From NCBI RefSeq assembly GCF_001885905.1, contig NZ_JXKM01000001.1:62001-126000 (forward strand): a stretch of DNA of 64,000 nucleotides, read 5' to 3'. This DNA comes from Enterococcus devriesei. Lineage in GTDB: Bacteria > Bacillota > Bacilli > Lactobacillales > Enterococcaceae. The number at the start of each line of letters is the position of its first letter. The stretch's first letter is position 1. The translations under genes and the position numbers were made by a program. The notes beneath the pieces were generated by a model. That model was not told where the DNA came from and searched no databases. It saw nothing but the letters and a program-made list of their open reading frames with translations. Positions 16,603-25,149 of the stretch are shown here, one piece after another.

Positions 16603-17679
16603 TTATTTTCCGGCGATAATTGTTTTGATGGTACTTTCGTCTAACCCTTTCAATACTTGGATCAGCATTTCTCGTGCGGCATCAAAGTCGGCGATGCTGA
16701 ACATCGTTTGATGGGTATGGATATAACGTCCGCACACACCGATTACCGTACTTGGAACGCCTTCGTTTGCAGTATGAGCGGCGCCAGCGTCTGTACCGCC
16801 TTTTGAAACAAAGTATTGATAAGGAATATTATGGGTTTCCGCCGTGTCTAATAAATATTCCCGCAGACGTGGTAAAAGAATCATACCGGGATCTTGGATT
16901 CGTAAGAGGGTGCCTTCGCCTAAATGTCCAAAGGTGCCATTAGTAGTCACTAGATCATCAGCGGCGGAGCAATCTACCGCAAAGAATAAATCAGGCTGGA
17001 ATTTTGTTACGGCAGGTTTGGCGCCTCGCAGACCGACTTCTTCTTGCACGTTGGCACCAGCGATTAGCGTATAATCTAATGTTTCTTTTTGCAGGGCTTC
17101 TAAGGCTTCCAAGACAACGGTGCAGCCGTAGCGATTGTCCCAGGCTTTACTGATAATATTTTTGCCATTGGCGGTTTTTACAGTCTCTGTTTGTGGAACA
17201 ATCGTATCACCGGGTAAAACGCCAAAGGCTAATGCTTCTTCTTTTGATTCAAAGCCAGCATCGAATAAAATATCTTCCACTTTAACTTGACCTTGTCCAC
17301 TAGTTCCGCGTAATAGATGAGGCGGTACGGAAGAGGAGATACAAGGATAATTGCCTTTGCCGGTTTTTAAAGTAAAGCGTTGCGCTGAAACAACGTAAGG
17401 ATTCCAACCACCTAAAGGTACGACTTTGAATAAGCCTCGCGGAGTAATTTCTGTCAGCATAAAGCCGACTTCATCCATATGGGCTGCGACCATCACACGT
17501 GGTTTGTCCTCCGATGCATTTTTCAAGCCAAAAATCCCACCAAGCCCGTCTTGTTGGACTTCGTCAACTAATGGAGTCATCGCGCTTCGCATATAAGTCC
17601 GAATATCTTCCTCAAAGCCGCTGGTTCCTTGCAGCTGGGTTAATTCTTTGATTCGTTGAAATGTTTTTTCTTCCATCAT
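16603..17679 (-). CDS. pepA: M42-family metallo-aminopeptidase (glutamyl aminopeptidase type)
   Basis: 358 residues, standard length. Metal and catalytic motifs of the M42 family are visible: AAHMDEVGFM (His-Asp), AWDNRYGC (bridging Asp), NVQEEVGLRGA (catalytic Glu pair), VDCSAADD, and a late HTHQTMFS His. M42 enzymes are large cytosolic shells trimming N-terminal residues from peptides; lactococcal PepA prefers Glu/Asp. Two adjacent ATGs (17679, 17676) follow GGGGGA, either may be used. No clear terminator follows. Confidence 0.88.
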   Translation of the reverse strand: MMEEKTFQRIKELTQLQGTSGFEEDIRTYMRSAMTPLVDEVQQDGLGGIFGLKNASEDKPRVMVAAHMDEVGFMLTEITPRGLFKVVPLGGWNPYVVSAQRFTLKTGKGNYPCISSSVPPHLLRGTSGQGQVKVEDILFDAGFESKEEALAFGVLPGDTIVPQTETVKTANGKNIISKAWDNRYGCTVVLEALEALQKETLDYTLIAGANVQEEVGLRGAKPAVTKFQPDLFFAVDCSAADDLVTTNGTFGHLGEGTLLRIQDPGMILLPRLREYLLDTAETHNIPYQYFVSKGGTDAGAAHTANEGVPSTVIGVCGRYIHTHQTMFSIADFDAAREMLIQVLKGLDESTIKTIIAGK

Positions 17680-17694
17680 TCTTCCCCCATATTG

Positions 17695-18435
17695 TTATAA
17701 GACGCTCTCATTATAAGCCTTTGGGACTTGAAAATAAATCAATTCAAAAGTAAGCCGGCTTTCATTATTTTTTTGCGGTGTGTCACCAAAAGTCTTTTCG
17801 ATCATCATAGCCAGCTCTGCCGCAGGAAAATCATCTTCGAAATAGGCTTGGAAAAATTCACGATTCACTTCTTCGCTTTTTTTGTAGGAAAATTGTTTAA
17901 TTTTGTAGGGAATCTTTTCAGCCTGCAAAAATGTTTTATATTGCTGATTCAATAACAAATCAGGATTTGTTGCTTCGTAAGGTGAGAAGAGTGTGTCTTC
18001 CTCTTGGATCGTACGAAAAAGCAGGCACCAATTCCGACTGATACGCTGCAAAGCAGTCAAGTCACGACTTGTTTTCAAAGCGGGATTCATCGCCGAAAAG
18101 ACGACGTCAAATCGGGTATTGCTTTGAGTTAAAAAAGCTTCTTGCGACTGTTTGATTAACAAAACATTTTCTGCCGCCTTATTTTTCGCATAGTGCAACA
18201 TCTGCTCCGAAATATCGACCAGGGTATAATTTTCAACCTGCTGTTGAAAACTAGATAAATAACGGCCAGTACCGCCAGCTAAGTCTAAAAAAGTCTGACA
18301 GGGAAAGATTTTTTCGCTGATCAAAAAAGCTGTTAGATCTTCTGCTATGGGAAAACTAGATTCTTGTTGAATTTGTTCATAATCTTCCGCAAAATCATCC
18401 CAAAACTCCCTTAACTCATCAAGGTGTTCGTTCAT
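17695..18435 (-). CDS. Class I SAM-dependent methyltransferase, substrate unknown
   Basis: 246 residues from ATG 18435 (AAAGGA 8 nt upstream; an in-frame ATG at 18480 has no ribosome binding site). Motif I FLDLAGGTGRYLSSF near residue 41 binds S-adenosylmethionine, and the acidic end of the next strand is YTLVDISEQML. FDVVFSAMNPAL provides motif III/IV. C-terminal half has no recognised features. It stands 15 bp upstream of the PepA gene, so possibly cotranscribed, and is divergent from the Fur-box ABC pair. Confidence 0.75.
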   Translation of the reverse strand: MNEHLDELREFWDDFAEDYEQIQQESSFPIAEDLTAFLISEKIFPCQTFLDLAGGTGRYLSSFQQQVENYTLVDISEQMLHYAKNKAAENVLLIKQSQEAFLTQSNTRFDVVFSAMNPALKTSRDLTALQRISRNWCLLFRTIQEEDTLFSPYEATNPDLLLNQQYKTFLQAEKIPYKIKQFSYKKSEEVNREFFQAYFEDDFPAAELAMMIEKTFGDTPQKNNESRLTFELIYFQVPKAYNESVL

Positions 18436-18554
18436 CAAAAAAATCCTTTCGTCTAATCCTTTGCTCTTAAGTATACACAAAGAAAAAAGAAATCGTTACT
18501 CCAACGAAATCGCCAAAAAGATTCAGAAAAATGAATGAAAGTCAAAAAATAAGC

Positions 18555-18609
18555 TTTACTTAATGGATAACGTGTGTAATAATTCGTAGATAATTGAGAA
18601 CGGTTATCA
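18555..18609 (+). promoter_or_regulatory. Promoter with downstream Fur-type box
   Basis: -35 TTTACT (18555-18560), 17-bp spacer, TGT extension and -10 AATAAT (18578-18583). TGAGAACGGTTATCA (18595-18609) matches the 7-1-7 Gram-positive Fur core TGATAATNATTATCA at 11 of 14 positions, just downstream of the start point. Iron repression is inferred. Confidence 0.6.
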
Positions 18610-18634
18610 ATTAGATAGGAAAGAGGAGGAGCTT

Positions 18635-20353
18635 ATGGAAAAGACGAGTGTTAGCTATTTGTTTCGTTTGGCGGGAAAATCGAGTTTGTTGTTAGCAGCT
18701 TCCGCTTTTTTTAGTATTATTTCCGGCATTATGGATTTTGTTCCTTTAGTGATGCTGTATCGCGTCTTATTATTTTTATTCGGTGAACAGCCTAATATGG
18801 ATCTGGCGATGCGTTATGCGACCTATGCGGGAATTGCGATCGTTATAAAATTCGTCATGATGTTATTAAGCGGAAGTTTGTCACACATTGGTGCTTTTAA
18901 TACGTTGTATGAGATTCGCAGTCGTTTAAGTGCTCATATCGCAACGTTGCATTTAGGTTTTTTTACAAAGACAACTTCGGGGAAATTGAAAAAGACGATC
19001 ATCGAGGACACCGAACGAATTGAAACAATGCTGGCCCACCAAGTCCCAGATTTAGCCAAAGCAATTACGGTTCCGTTATTAATGTTTGGTTATCTTTGTA
19101 CGCTGAGTGTTCCATTAGCCTTGTGTTTATTGCTACCGATTGTGATCGGTGCAGCTATTTTAATGATCGGTATGCGCAGCAGTAGCCAATACATGAGCTG
19201 GTATCATAAATTAGTCGGACAACTGAATTCTTCTATCATGCAATTTATCAATGGGATGAATGTCATGAAGTCATTTAATGTTACAGCAAAAGGCTTCAAA
19301 CAATATTCTTCGACTGTCGAGGAATACCACGAAATGTGGACGGAATGTACCAAGGCACAGGCTTGGCCTTACGGGATGTTTATGATTTTGATCGAGTCGG
19401 GCTTGTTATTTAGTTTTCCGGCAGGTGGTTGGTTGTATTTACGAGGTGCAGTGGATTTGCCGACGTTTTTATTTTTCTTAGTAATGAGCATCGTGTTCCT
19501 TTCTTCTTTGAAAAGCTTAAGCGGATTTGCGATGGCGATTTCTCAAATTTTAACAGGAACAGAGAAAATCAAAAGTATTATGGATCTGCCGCAGCAAACC
19601 TTCGGATCTACGGTGGATAAGCTGGCTGACGTGGCGATTCGTTTTGATCACGTGCATTTTTCTTATGAAGAGGATGAAGTGCTGCATGATGTTTCGCTAG
19701 AGGTGCCAGCCAACAGTTTGACTGCCTTTGTCGGAGTCTCTGGCTCAGGAAAATCTACCACAGCTCAGCTAGTGCCACGTTTTTGGGATATTCAACAAGG
19801 AAAAATTTTGTTGAATAATCAACCGGTTGAAAATTTTAGCGAAGCTGCTTTGATGCAAGCCATGAGTTTTGTTTTTCAAGATGCCTTTATGCTAAGCGAT
19901 ACGATCCGTATGAATATCGCGGTAGGCAAGGACCAAGCGACAGAAGCCGAAATTCACGCGGCAGCTAAGGCCGCTCAAATTCACGAATTTATCATGAGTC
20001 TGCCAGCGGGCTACGACACGGTGATGGGTGAATCCGGTGTCAAAATGTCTGGCGGCGAAAAACAACGAATTTGTATTGCTCGTGCGATCTTGAAAGATGC
20101 GCCGATGGTGATTTTTGATGAGGCGACGAGCTTTACGGATATTGAAAATGAACGCAAGATTCAATTGGCACTAAATGAATTGCTGCAAAATAAAACGACG
20201 ATCATGATCGCACATCGTTTGAATACGATCAAACATGCGGATCAGATTTGTGTCTTTGATCAAGGGCGGATCGTTGAGCGGGGAACCCATGAGGAGCTGG
20301 TGCGGAGAAACGGTACTTACAGCAAATTATGGAAAATCTATGCAGAAGAGTAA
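18635..20353 (+). CDS. ABC exporter-fold half-transporter, first of a pair (IrtA/YbtP-like)
   Basis: 572 residues: six-span membrane domain (1-310) fused to an ATPase domain. Walker A GVSGSGKST, signature KMSGGEKQR, Walker B MVIFDEATSFTD with intact Glu, and AHRLNTI switch. The paired arrangement with the next gene, 36 bp away, indicates a heterodimer. Exporter-fold pairs with an iron-responsive promoter (IrtAB, YbtPQ) import ferric siderophores; others export drugs. The Fur-like box favours an iron role, but no siderophore gene is adjacent. GGAGGAG precedes ATG 18635. Confidence 0.82.
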   Translation: MEKTSVSYLFRLAGKSSLLLAASAFFSIISGIMDFVPLVMLYRVLLFLFGEQPNMDLAMRYATYAGIAIVIKFVMMLLSGSLSHIGAFNTLYEIRSRLSAHIATLHLGFFTKTTSGKLKKTIIEDTERIETMLAHQVPDLAKAITVPLLMFGYLCTLSVPLALCLLLPIVIGAAILMIGMRSSSQYMSWYHKLVGQLNSSIMQFINGMNVMKSFNVTAKGFKQYSSTVEEYHEMWTECTKAQAWPYGMFMILIESGLLFSFPAGGWLYLRGAVDLPTFLFFLVMSIVFLSSLKSLSGFAMAISQILTGTEKIKSIMDLPQQTFGSTVDKLADVAIRFDHVHFSYEEDEVLHDVSLEVPANSLTAFVGVSGSGKSTTAQLVPRFWDIQQGKILLNNQPVENFSEAALMQAMSFVFQDAFMLSDTIRMNIAVGKDQATEAEIHAAAKAAQIHEFIMSLPAGYDTVMGESGVKMSGGEKQRICIARAILKDAPMVIFDEATSFTDIENERKIQLALNELLQNKTTIMIAHRLNTIKHADQICVFDQGRIVERGTHEELVRRNGTYSKLWKIYAEE

Positions 20354-20389
20354 GGAACGTTTTGTGGGAAATGAAGAAGGAGGAAGCTT

Positions 20390-22156
20390 ATGACGAGTGT
20401 GATTCGAAATATCCAAGCAGTGGTTGGGACGAAGATCAAACTGCTTTATTTACCGATTTTACTAGCAATTTTAGATGCGTTTTTAAATATGATTTTTTAT
20501 TCCGTCATGATTATGAGTATCGTTACCTTGATCCGAAATGAATTTACGGAGCGCTTCTTTTTTATCGGACTGGCAATTTTAGCCGTGGTTTTTGTGATTC
20601 GTTCTTTGTTAGCCCGTTACAGTTTCCGTTCGTTGCAGCTGAATGGCTCAGTGATCGCGACGGACCTGCGTCTTCGGTTAGCGGAACATGTTCGCGGACT
20701 GAATTCTGGTTACTTTAATCAAAATAGTGTCGGGAAATTAACGAGCTATTTTTCAACGGATATTGCGGATTTTGAACAGGTGTTGACGCACCACTTAACC
20801 GATTTCGTTAAGGCCTTGTTTAGTGTTGCGGTGTGTATGTTGGCGGCGTTAGTGATTGATTTTCGGTTTGCCGGCGTGATGGTGGTAATGATTTTAGTGG
20901 CGTTACCTTTAATGATCAAAGGCGGCTCTGTTGGCCACAAGATCGCACCAGAGCATCGAGTGAAAATGAACGCAGTCATCTCACGTGTGGTGGAATACAT
21001 CAACGGCATCAAAACCTTTCGACTTTATCAATTGACGGGGACAAAATTTGAGCGTTTGGATCGCTCGTTCCATGAATTCAAAAAGTCATCGATCCGGGTA
21101 GAGCTTTCTATGATGCCCTATGTGATGGTCTTTTCAACGATTGTCTCCTTAATGATCCCGGTAGCGTTGATTTGGGGCACGAACCTGCTGATGCAAGGAA
21201 ATTCTTCACCGGAGCAATATATCGCGGTGTTGATGCTAAGTGTCTCTACGTCGAGCCAGCTGATGACGATTGGGATGCTTTATCCTGAATTGAAATATTT
21301 ATCCAAATCAGCAGACAATCTGCGCCAAATTTTTGCCACGCAGCCGCTGCCTTACAGTCAAGAACGTTTTAACGGCGGAGATCATGAAATTGCTTTTGAA
21401 GATGTTTCCTTTAGCTACGAAAACGATGTGCCGGTCTTGAAGAATCTTTCATTTACCGTGGCAGATGGAAAAACAACAGCGTTAGTTGGCCCCTCTGGTT
21501 CAGGAAAATCAACGGTGATCAGCTTGATCTCTCGTTTCTGGGATGTGACTCAAGGGCAGATCAAAATGGGTGGTAAAATGATCCGCGAGATTCGTCCAGA
21601 TGGATTGACGGAAGAGATTACTTGTGTGTTCCAAGATGTGTATTTATTTAACGATACGATCTTAAATAATATTCGTTTAGCCAAGCCCAACGCATCGATG
21701 GAAGAAGTCGTCAAGGCTAGTCGCTTAGCCAACTGCCATGAGTTCATTATGCAAATGGAAAATGGCTACGACACCGTAGTGGGAGAAGGGGGCTCAACCC
21801 TTTCTGGCGGTGAGAAACAGCGGGTTTCGATTGCTCGCGCTTTATTAAAGGATGCACCGGTCGTTTTACTGGATGAATCGACTTCAAGCTTAGACGCGGA
21901 CAATGAAAAAGAAATCAATCAAGCGTTGGATAAGTTGATGGAACATAAAACGGTCGTGGTAATCGCCCATCGTTTGAACACGATCATCAACGCGGATCAA
22001 ATCATTGTTTTAGCTGATGGCGAGATCCGTGAAAAAGGTACTCATCAAGAATTGTGCCAGCAAAAGGGTTGGTACGCACAAATGATTGAAGAACAGCGTG
22101 TAGCGAAAACGTGGGTAATTGGCGATTCACCTCTAGCCCTTGAAAAAGCAAAATAA
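20390..22156 (+). CDS. ABC exporter-fold half-transporter, second of the pair (IrtB/YbtQ-like)
   Basis: 588 residues: membrane domain 1-325, then ATPase with Walker A GPSGSGKST, signature LSGGEKQRVS, Walker B VVLLDESTSSLD and AHRLNTI. Both partners have intact catalytic residues, so neither nucleotide site looks degenerate. AGGAGGAAGC precedes ATG 20390. The C-terminus has about 25 residues beyond the usual end. Shares the promoter and presumed Fur control of the first gene; closed by a very strong terminator. Confidence 0.82.
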   Translation: MTSVIRNIQAVVGTKIKLLYLPILLAILDAFLNMIFYSVMIMSIVTLIRNEFTERFFFIGLAILAVVFVIRSLLARYSFRSLQLNGSVIATDLRLRLAEHVRGLNSGYFNQNSVGKLTSYFSTDIADFEQVLTHHLTDFVKALFSVAVCMLAALVIDFRFAGVMVVMILVALPLMIKGGSVGHKIAPEHRVKMNAVISRVVEYINGIKTFRLYQLTGTKFERLDRSFHEFKKSSIRVELSMMPYVMVFSTIVSLMIPVALIWGTNLLMQGNSSPEQYIAVLMLSVSTSSQLMTIGMLYPELKYLSKSADNLRQIFATQPLPYSQERFNGGDHEIAFEDVSFSYENDVPVLKNLSFTVADGKTTALVGPSGSGKSTVISLISRFWDVTQGQIKMGGKMIREIRPDGLTEEITCVFQDVYLFNDTILNNIRLAKPNASMEEVVKASRLANCHEFIMQMENGYDTVVGEGGSTLSGGEKQRVSIARALLKDAPVVLLDESTSSLDADNEKEINQALDKLMEHKTVVVIAHRLNTIINADQIIVLADGEIREKGTHQELCQQKGWYAQMIEEQRVAKTWVIGDSPLALEKAK

Positions 22157-22159
22157 AAA

Positions 22160-22221
22160 GAGCAAACAGGTGCCCTTCACGAGAGGTCTAACGGACTTTC
22201 GTGAAGGGCACCTGTTTGCTC
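22160..22221. terminator. Long bidirectional terminator
   Basis: Perfect 22-bp stem, 22160-22181 with 22200-22221, 18-nt loop. It separates the ABC pair from the convergent permease gene. The A-run before it (AAAAA) gives the minus direction a T-tract; the plus side ends in CATTTTC. Confidence 0.85.
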
Positions 22222-22225
22222 ATTT

Positions 22226-23665
22226 TCAATTTAATTGCTGCTGCTCTTTTTTGGCGATCATCGGTAGAATCGTTCCTAGTAAAATCAAGATGATCGGTGT
22301 GGCGATATTCGAGATCAATTGGAAGAGCCATGAACTTGGATCGGCTGCGTAATTGATCTTAGGCAGCATGCCTAAAATACAAGCCAAGATAGTGAAGGCG
22401 AAACACCAGAAACCGACAGCGAACCCCAGCTTCGGATTTTTAATAAATTTGTATTCTGAATGAAATTTTTTGATTTGGAGATTCAGCATCATATAAGCAA
22501 AGAAGACCCAGATATAACGCATCGGCATGACGATCGAGTTTAGATTGGTCAGCCACTGCACGAGGATACTCATGCTTTTGATGCCGGCGATCGGTAAAAT
22601 AATAATAATGCTGACTAAAATTCCTGTTAGTAAATAGCCGTTAACTAGTGTTCCCTTTCTGTTTCTTTTTCGCAGCCATTGCGGAACAAATTCTGGATCC
22701 GCGTCGGATAACAATATTTTTAACGGTGCATCGATGGAAAAGGCCAGAGCGGAGGATTGCACCACGGTTTGAGCTAAACCATAAACGATCATTAAGAAAT
22801 TGCCCACGCCTAGATGATTGCCTAAAATTTGAAAGGCACTATAAGCTCCGTTTGCCATTAGATCCTCGGGAATATTGTTGCTGTTAAAGAGCATTCCCAT
22901 TGCGACTGAGCCTAGCACAGCGCTGATGCCGATCATCGTAGCCATAAAGATCATGGCTTTAGGAAAATTTTTAGTTGGATGATCAATGGCGTTTACATAA
23001 GGTGAGATTTTTTCGGCACCGCCCACTGCGAAGACGAGCATCGAGATGGTAGCGAAATAACCAAGATCAAATTTGGGAATGTAGGTCTTTAGATTTCCCA
23101 TGTCGGGTGTGGCCATTTTGAATGAAGGGTCCATCGTAGGAACAGCGACGGCTAAAATAATAAATAGGATCGACATGATCAACATACCGGAGCCAGCAAC
23201 ACTTCCAATGACTTTCAGAGTAGTTAACCCTTTGGTAGACAAAAAGAGAAAAAGCAAGAAGATAACTAGTGAGATAAGTGCGACGATTTGAACGCTCATG
23301 TTCGTAGCGACAGCGCCGTTGCCTCTGAAAACCCAGCCAAGAGCGATCAAAACAGATTGTGGTTTTTGCGCGAGATAGGTAATATGAACGACCCAATACG
23401 TCCAAGCTGCATAATAGGCGACTTTGCGTTTGCCAGTAGTTTCCTTGACCCACGAACTGACTCCGCCAGAGCTGTTTTTAAAAGTAGAACCTAGCTGACC
23501 GACGATCAAGGCATAAGGAATAAAATACAACAACATGATCAATATCCAAGAGACCACGACAGAGATTCCTTGCTGGGCGTAGTTGTTAACGACATTCCCA
23601 AAACCCCAAACCATACTAAAAGCGATCATTGAAACGGTGAACCAGCGGATCTTTTTGTCGGACAT
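22226..23665 (-). CDS. APC-superfamily amino acid permease, paralogue 1
   Basis: 479 residues with about twelve membrane spans. The N-terminus (SMVWGFGNVVNNYAQQG) and the SSGGVSSWVKETTGKR loop match the glutamate:GABA/amino acid antiporter branch of the APC superfamily. Substrate not readable. The protein aligns throughout by eye with the one at 25150 (VGQLGS, SWVR/K, AWTYW, YIWVFFAYM-like blocks), so they are paralogues two genes apart. A cre site lies in its promoter region, so carbon catabolite control is likely. Confidence 0.83.
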   Translation of the reverse strand: MSDKKIRWFTVSMIAFSMVWGFGNVVNNYAQQGISVVVSWILIMLLYFIPYALIVGQLGSTFKNSSGGVSSWVKETTGKRKVAYYAAWTYWVVHITYLAQKPQSVLIALGWVFRGNGAVATNMSVQIVALISLVIFLLFLFLSTKGLTTLKVIGSVAGSGMLIMSILFIILAVAVPTMDPSFKMATPDMGNLKTYIPKFDLGYFATISMLVFAVGGAEKISPYVNAIDHPTKNFPKAMIFMATMIGISAVLGSVAMGMLFNSNNIPEDLMANGAYSAFQILGNHLGVGNFLMIVYGLAQTVVQSSALAFSIDAPLKILLSDADPEFVPQWLRKRNRKGTLVNGYLLTGILVSIIIILPIAGIKSMSILVQWLTNLNSIVMPMRYIWVFFAYMMLNLQIKKFHSEYKFIKNPKLGFAVGFWCFAFTILACILGMLPKINYAADPSSWLFQLISNIATPIILILLGTILPMIAKKEQQQLN

Positions 23666-23701
23666 TTGTTACTCCCCCTTTTAAAGTTGAAGTCTCTCTT
23701 G

Positions 23702-23715
23702 CGAAAGCGGTTACA
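23702..23715 (-). promoter_or_regulatory. CcpA cre site upstream of the APC permease
   Basis: Minus strand TGTAACCGCTTTCG matches the cre consensus TGTAANCGNTNNCA at all fixed positions but the last. It lies just downstream of a -10-like TATACT, where CcpA would block elongation. Confidence 0.65.
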
Positions 23716-23851
23716 TTTCCTGCTAATAAGTATAAATTAATTTAATAGCAAAAAAGCAACGTGATAGATTTCTCATAAATATTTTCTGACGTTTTCATTT
23801 AAATCACTTTTCAATGCAGAATTGTTTTAAAATAGTTATGAGGTGAGAAAA

Positions 23852-24277
23852 GTGGAAATTAAAAAAAGTGTGAAAGAGGAGTTAGTTCCTTTTCTAGATG
23901 ACGTTTTTAAGCAGCAGCATGACGCAGAATTTTCTGATGGCTTAGCAGAATCAACAGAGCAGCCATTAGTTTTGGCTGCTTGGGTGGAGGATCAATTAGC
24001 TGGTGGGATCGTTGGCAGGTATCAATATGACACGCTGTACATTTCTTTATTAGGCGTGGATGCCCGCTTTCAAAAGCTGGGAATTGGATCGGAGTTGATG
24101 CGGGCCATCGAAAAGCAAGCAGTCGAAAAAGGATTGAAGACGATTACTTTGACTACCAAGGCGTATCAAGCGTTGGACTTTTATTTGAAGCAGGGCTATG
24201 AGGTCTTTGGTGAGATAGCAGATGTGCCGATGGTAGGAACGACAAAGTATTATTTAGCAAAAAGAATCAGCAAGTGA
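23852..24277 (+). CDS. GNAT-family N-acetyltransferase
   Basis: 141 residues from GTG 23852, served by GAGGTGAG; GTG 23843 in frame is possible. The core LYISLLGVDARFQKLGIGSELM (about residues 64-85) contains the acetyl-CoA pyrophosphate loop pattern RxxxxGxGxxL, followed by KAYQALDFYLKQGYEVFG typical of the last strands. Substrate unknown. Convergent with the DUF554 gene. Confidence 0.82.
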   Translation: MEIKKSVKEELVPFLDDVFKQQHDAEFSDGLAESTEQPLVLAAWVEDQLAGGIVGRYQYDTLYISLLGVDARFQKLGIGSELMRAIEKQAVEKGLKTITLTTKAYQALDFYLKQGYEVFGEIADVPMVGTTKYYLAKRISK

Positions 24278-24302
24278 GTCAGAATCAACTCCCTTGCTGA
24301 TT
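24265..24302. terminator. Shared terminator between convergent genes
   Basis: AATCAGCAAG (24265-24274) pairs with CTTGCTGATT (24293-24302). On the minus strand it is followed by TCTTTTT; both stop codons lie in or beside the stem. Confidence 0.6.
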
Positions 24303-25002
24303 AAAAGTAAAAGTATTGGACTACCATGATGATGATTAAGACGAGAATCCCCGGCAAATAATTTGAGACGCGGATTTTCGTCAGCTTCATGACGTTCAAT
24401 CCGATCGCTAAAATCATTAAACCGCCGATCGCACTGATCTCATTCATCAGGCTGTCTAATAATTCTGGGGGCAAATAACGAACGATGAAACTGGCGAAGA
24501 TGGTGATCGCGCCTTGATAAATCAAAACTGGAAAAGCTGAAAAAAGTACGCCGATCCCTAATGAAGCTGTCAGCATGATAGACATGAAGCCATCCATCAC
24601 CGCTTTAGTAAATAAAGTCTGATGATTGCCGCTCACGCCGCTTTCGATCGCCCCAATGATCCCCATCGAACCGATTACGTAGATCAACGTCGCGGTTACA
24701 AATCCTTCCGCAAAATTATTATTGCCACGGGCAAAGCGATTTTCCAAAAATAATCCTAAGCGTGTCATGGAGTCCTCGATCTTTAAAAACTCGCCAATCA
24801 TCCCGCCTAAACAAATACTGATGATGATAATAATAAAGGAGCTGGCTTGCAGCGACATTTGAATCGCCAAAGCAATGACTCCTAAAGAAATCCCTTTTGT
24901 CACGGTATCTTTTGTTTGCTCCGTGATATTTCGCAAAACAATCCCTGAAAAACTTCCGGCGATGATCGCCAAACAGTTCACCGCTGACCCTAACAGCAAC
25001 AT
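24301..25002 (-). CDS. DUF554-family membrane protein
   Basis: 233 residues from ATG 25002 (GTG 25014 in frame lacks an SD). About seven membrane spans; the N-terminal GSAVNCLAIIAGSFSG and the GGMIGEFLKIEDS segment are characteristic of DUF554 (YdfK-like) proteins. Function unknown. A soluble RFARGNNNFAEGFVTATL linker follows the third span. Stands alone between the GNAT gene and the second permease. Confidence 0.75.
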   Translation of the reverse strand: MLLLGSAVNCLAIIAGSFSGIVLRNITEQTKDTVTKGISLGVIALAIQMSLQASSFIIIIISICLGGMIGEFLKIEDSMTRLGLFLENRFARGNNNFAEGFVTATLIYVIGSMGIIGAIESGVSGNHQTLFTKAVMDGFMSIMLTASLGIGVLFSAFPVLIYQGAITIFASFIVRYLPPELLDSLMNEISAIGGLMILAIGLNVMKLTKIRVSNYLPGILVLIIIMVVQYFYF

Positions 25003-25101
25003 AAGCTCACCCACTTCTATGAATTTGATTAAAAATAAATGAAATGTTATTTAGAATTCATCTTACCACGAGTTGAATTTTTTTTGAATAGTATTAAAAA
25101 A

Positions 25102-25143
25102 AGACTGTCCCCAACCTTCCTAATAGCGGCAGGCAGACAGTCT
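25102..25143 (-). terminator. Terminator of the second APC permease
   Basis: AGACTGTC (25102-25109) pairs with GACAGTCT (25136-25143); the minus-strand product continues into TTTTTTT. Confidence 0.75.
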
Positions 25144-25149
25144 AAAAAA

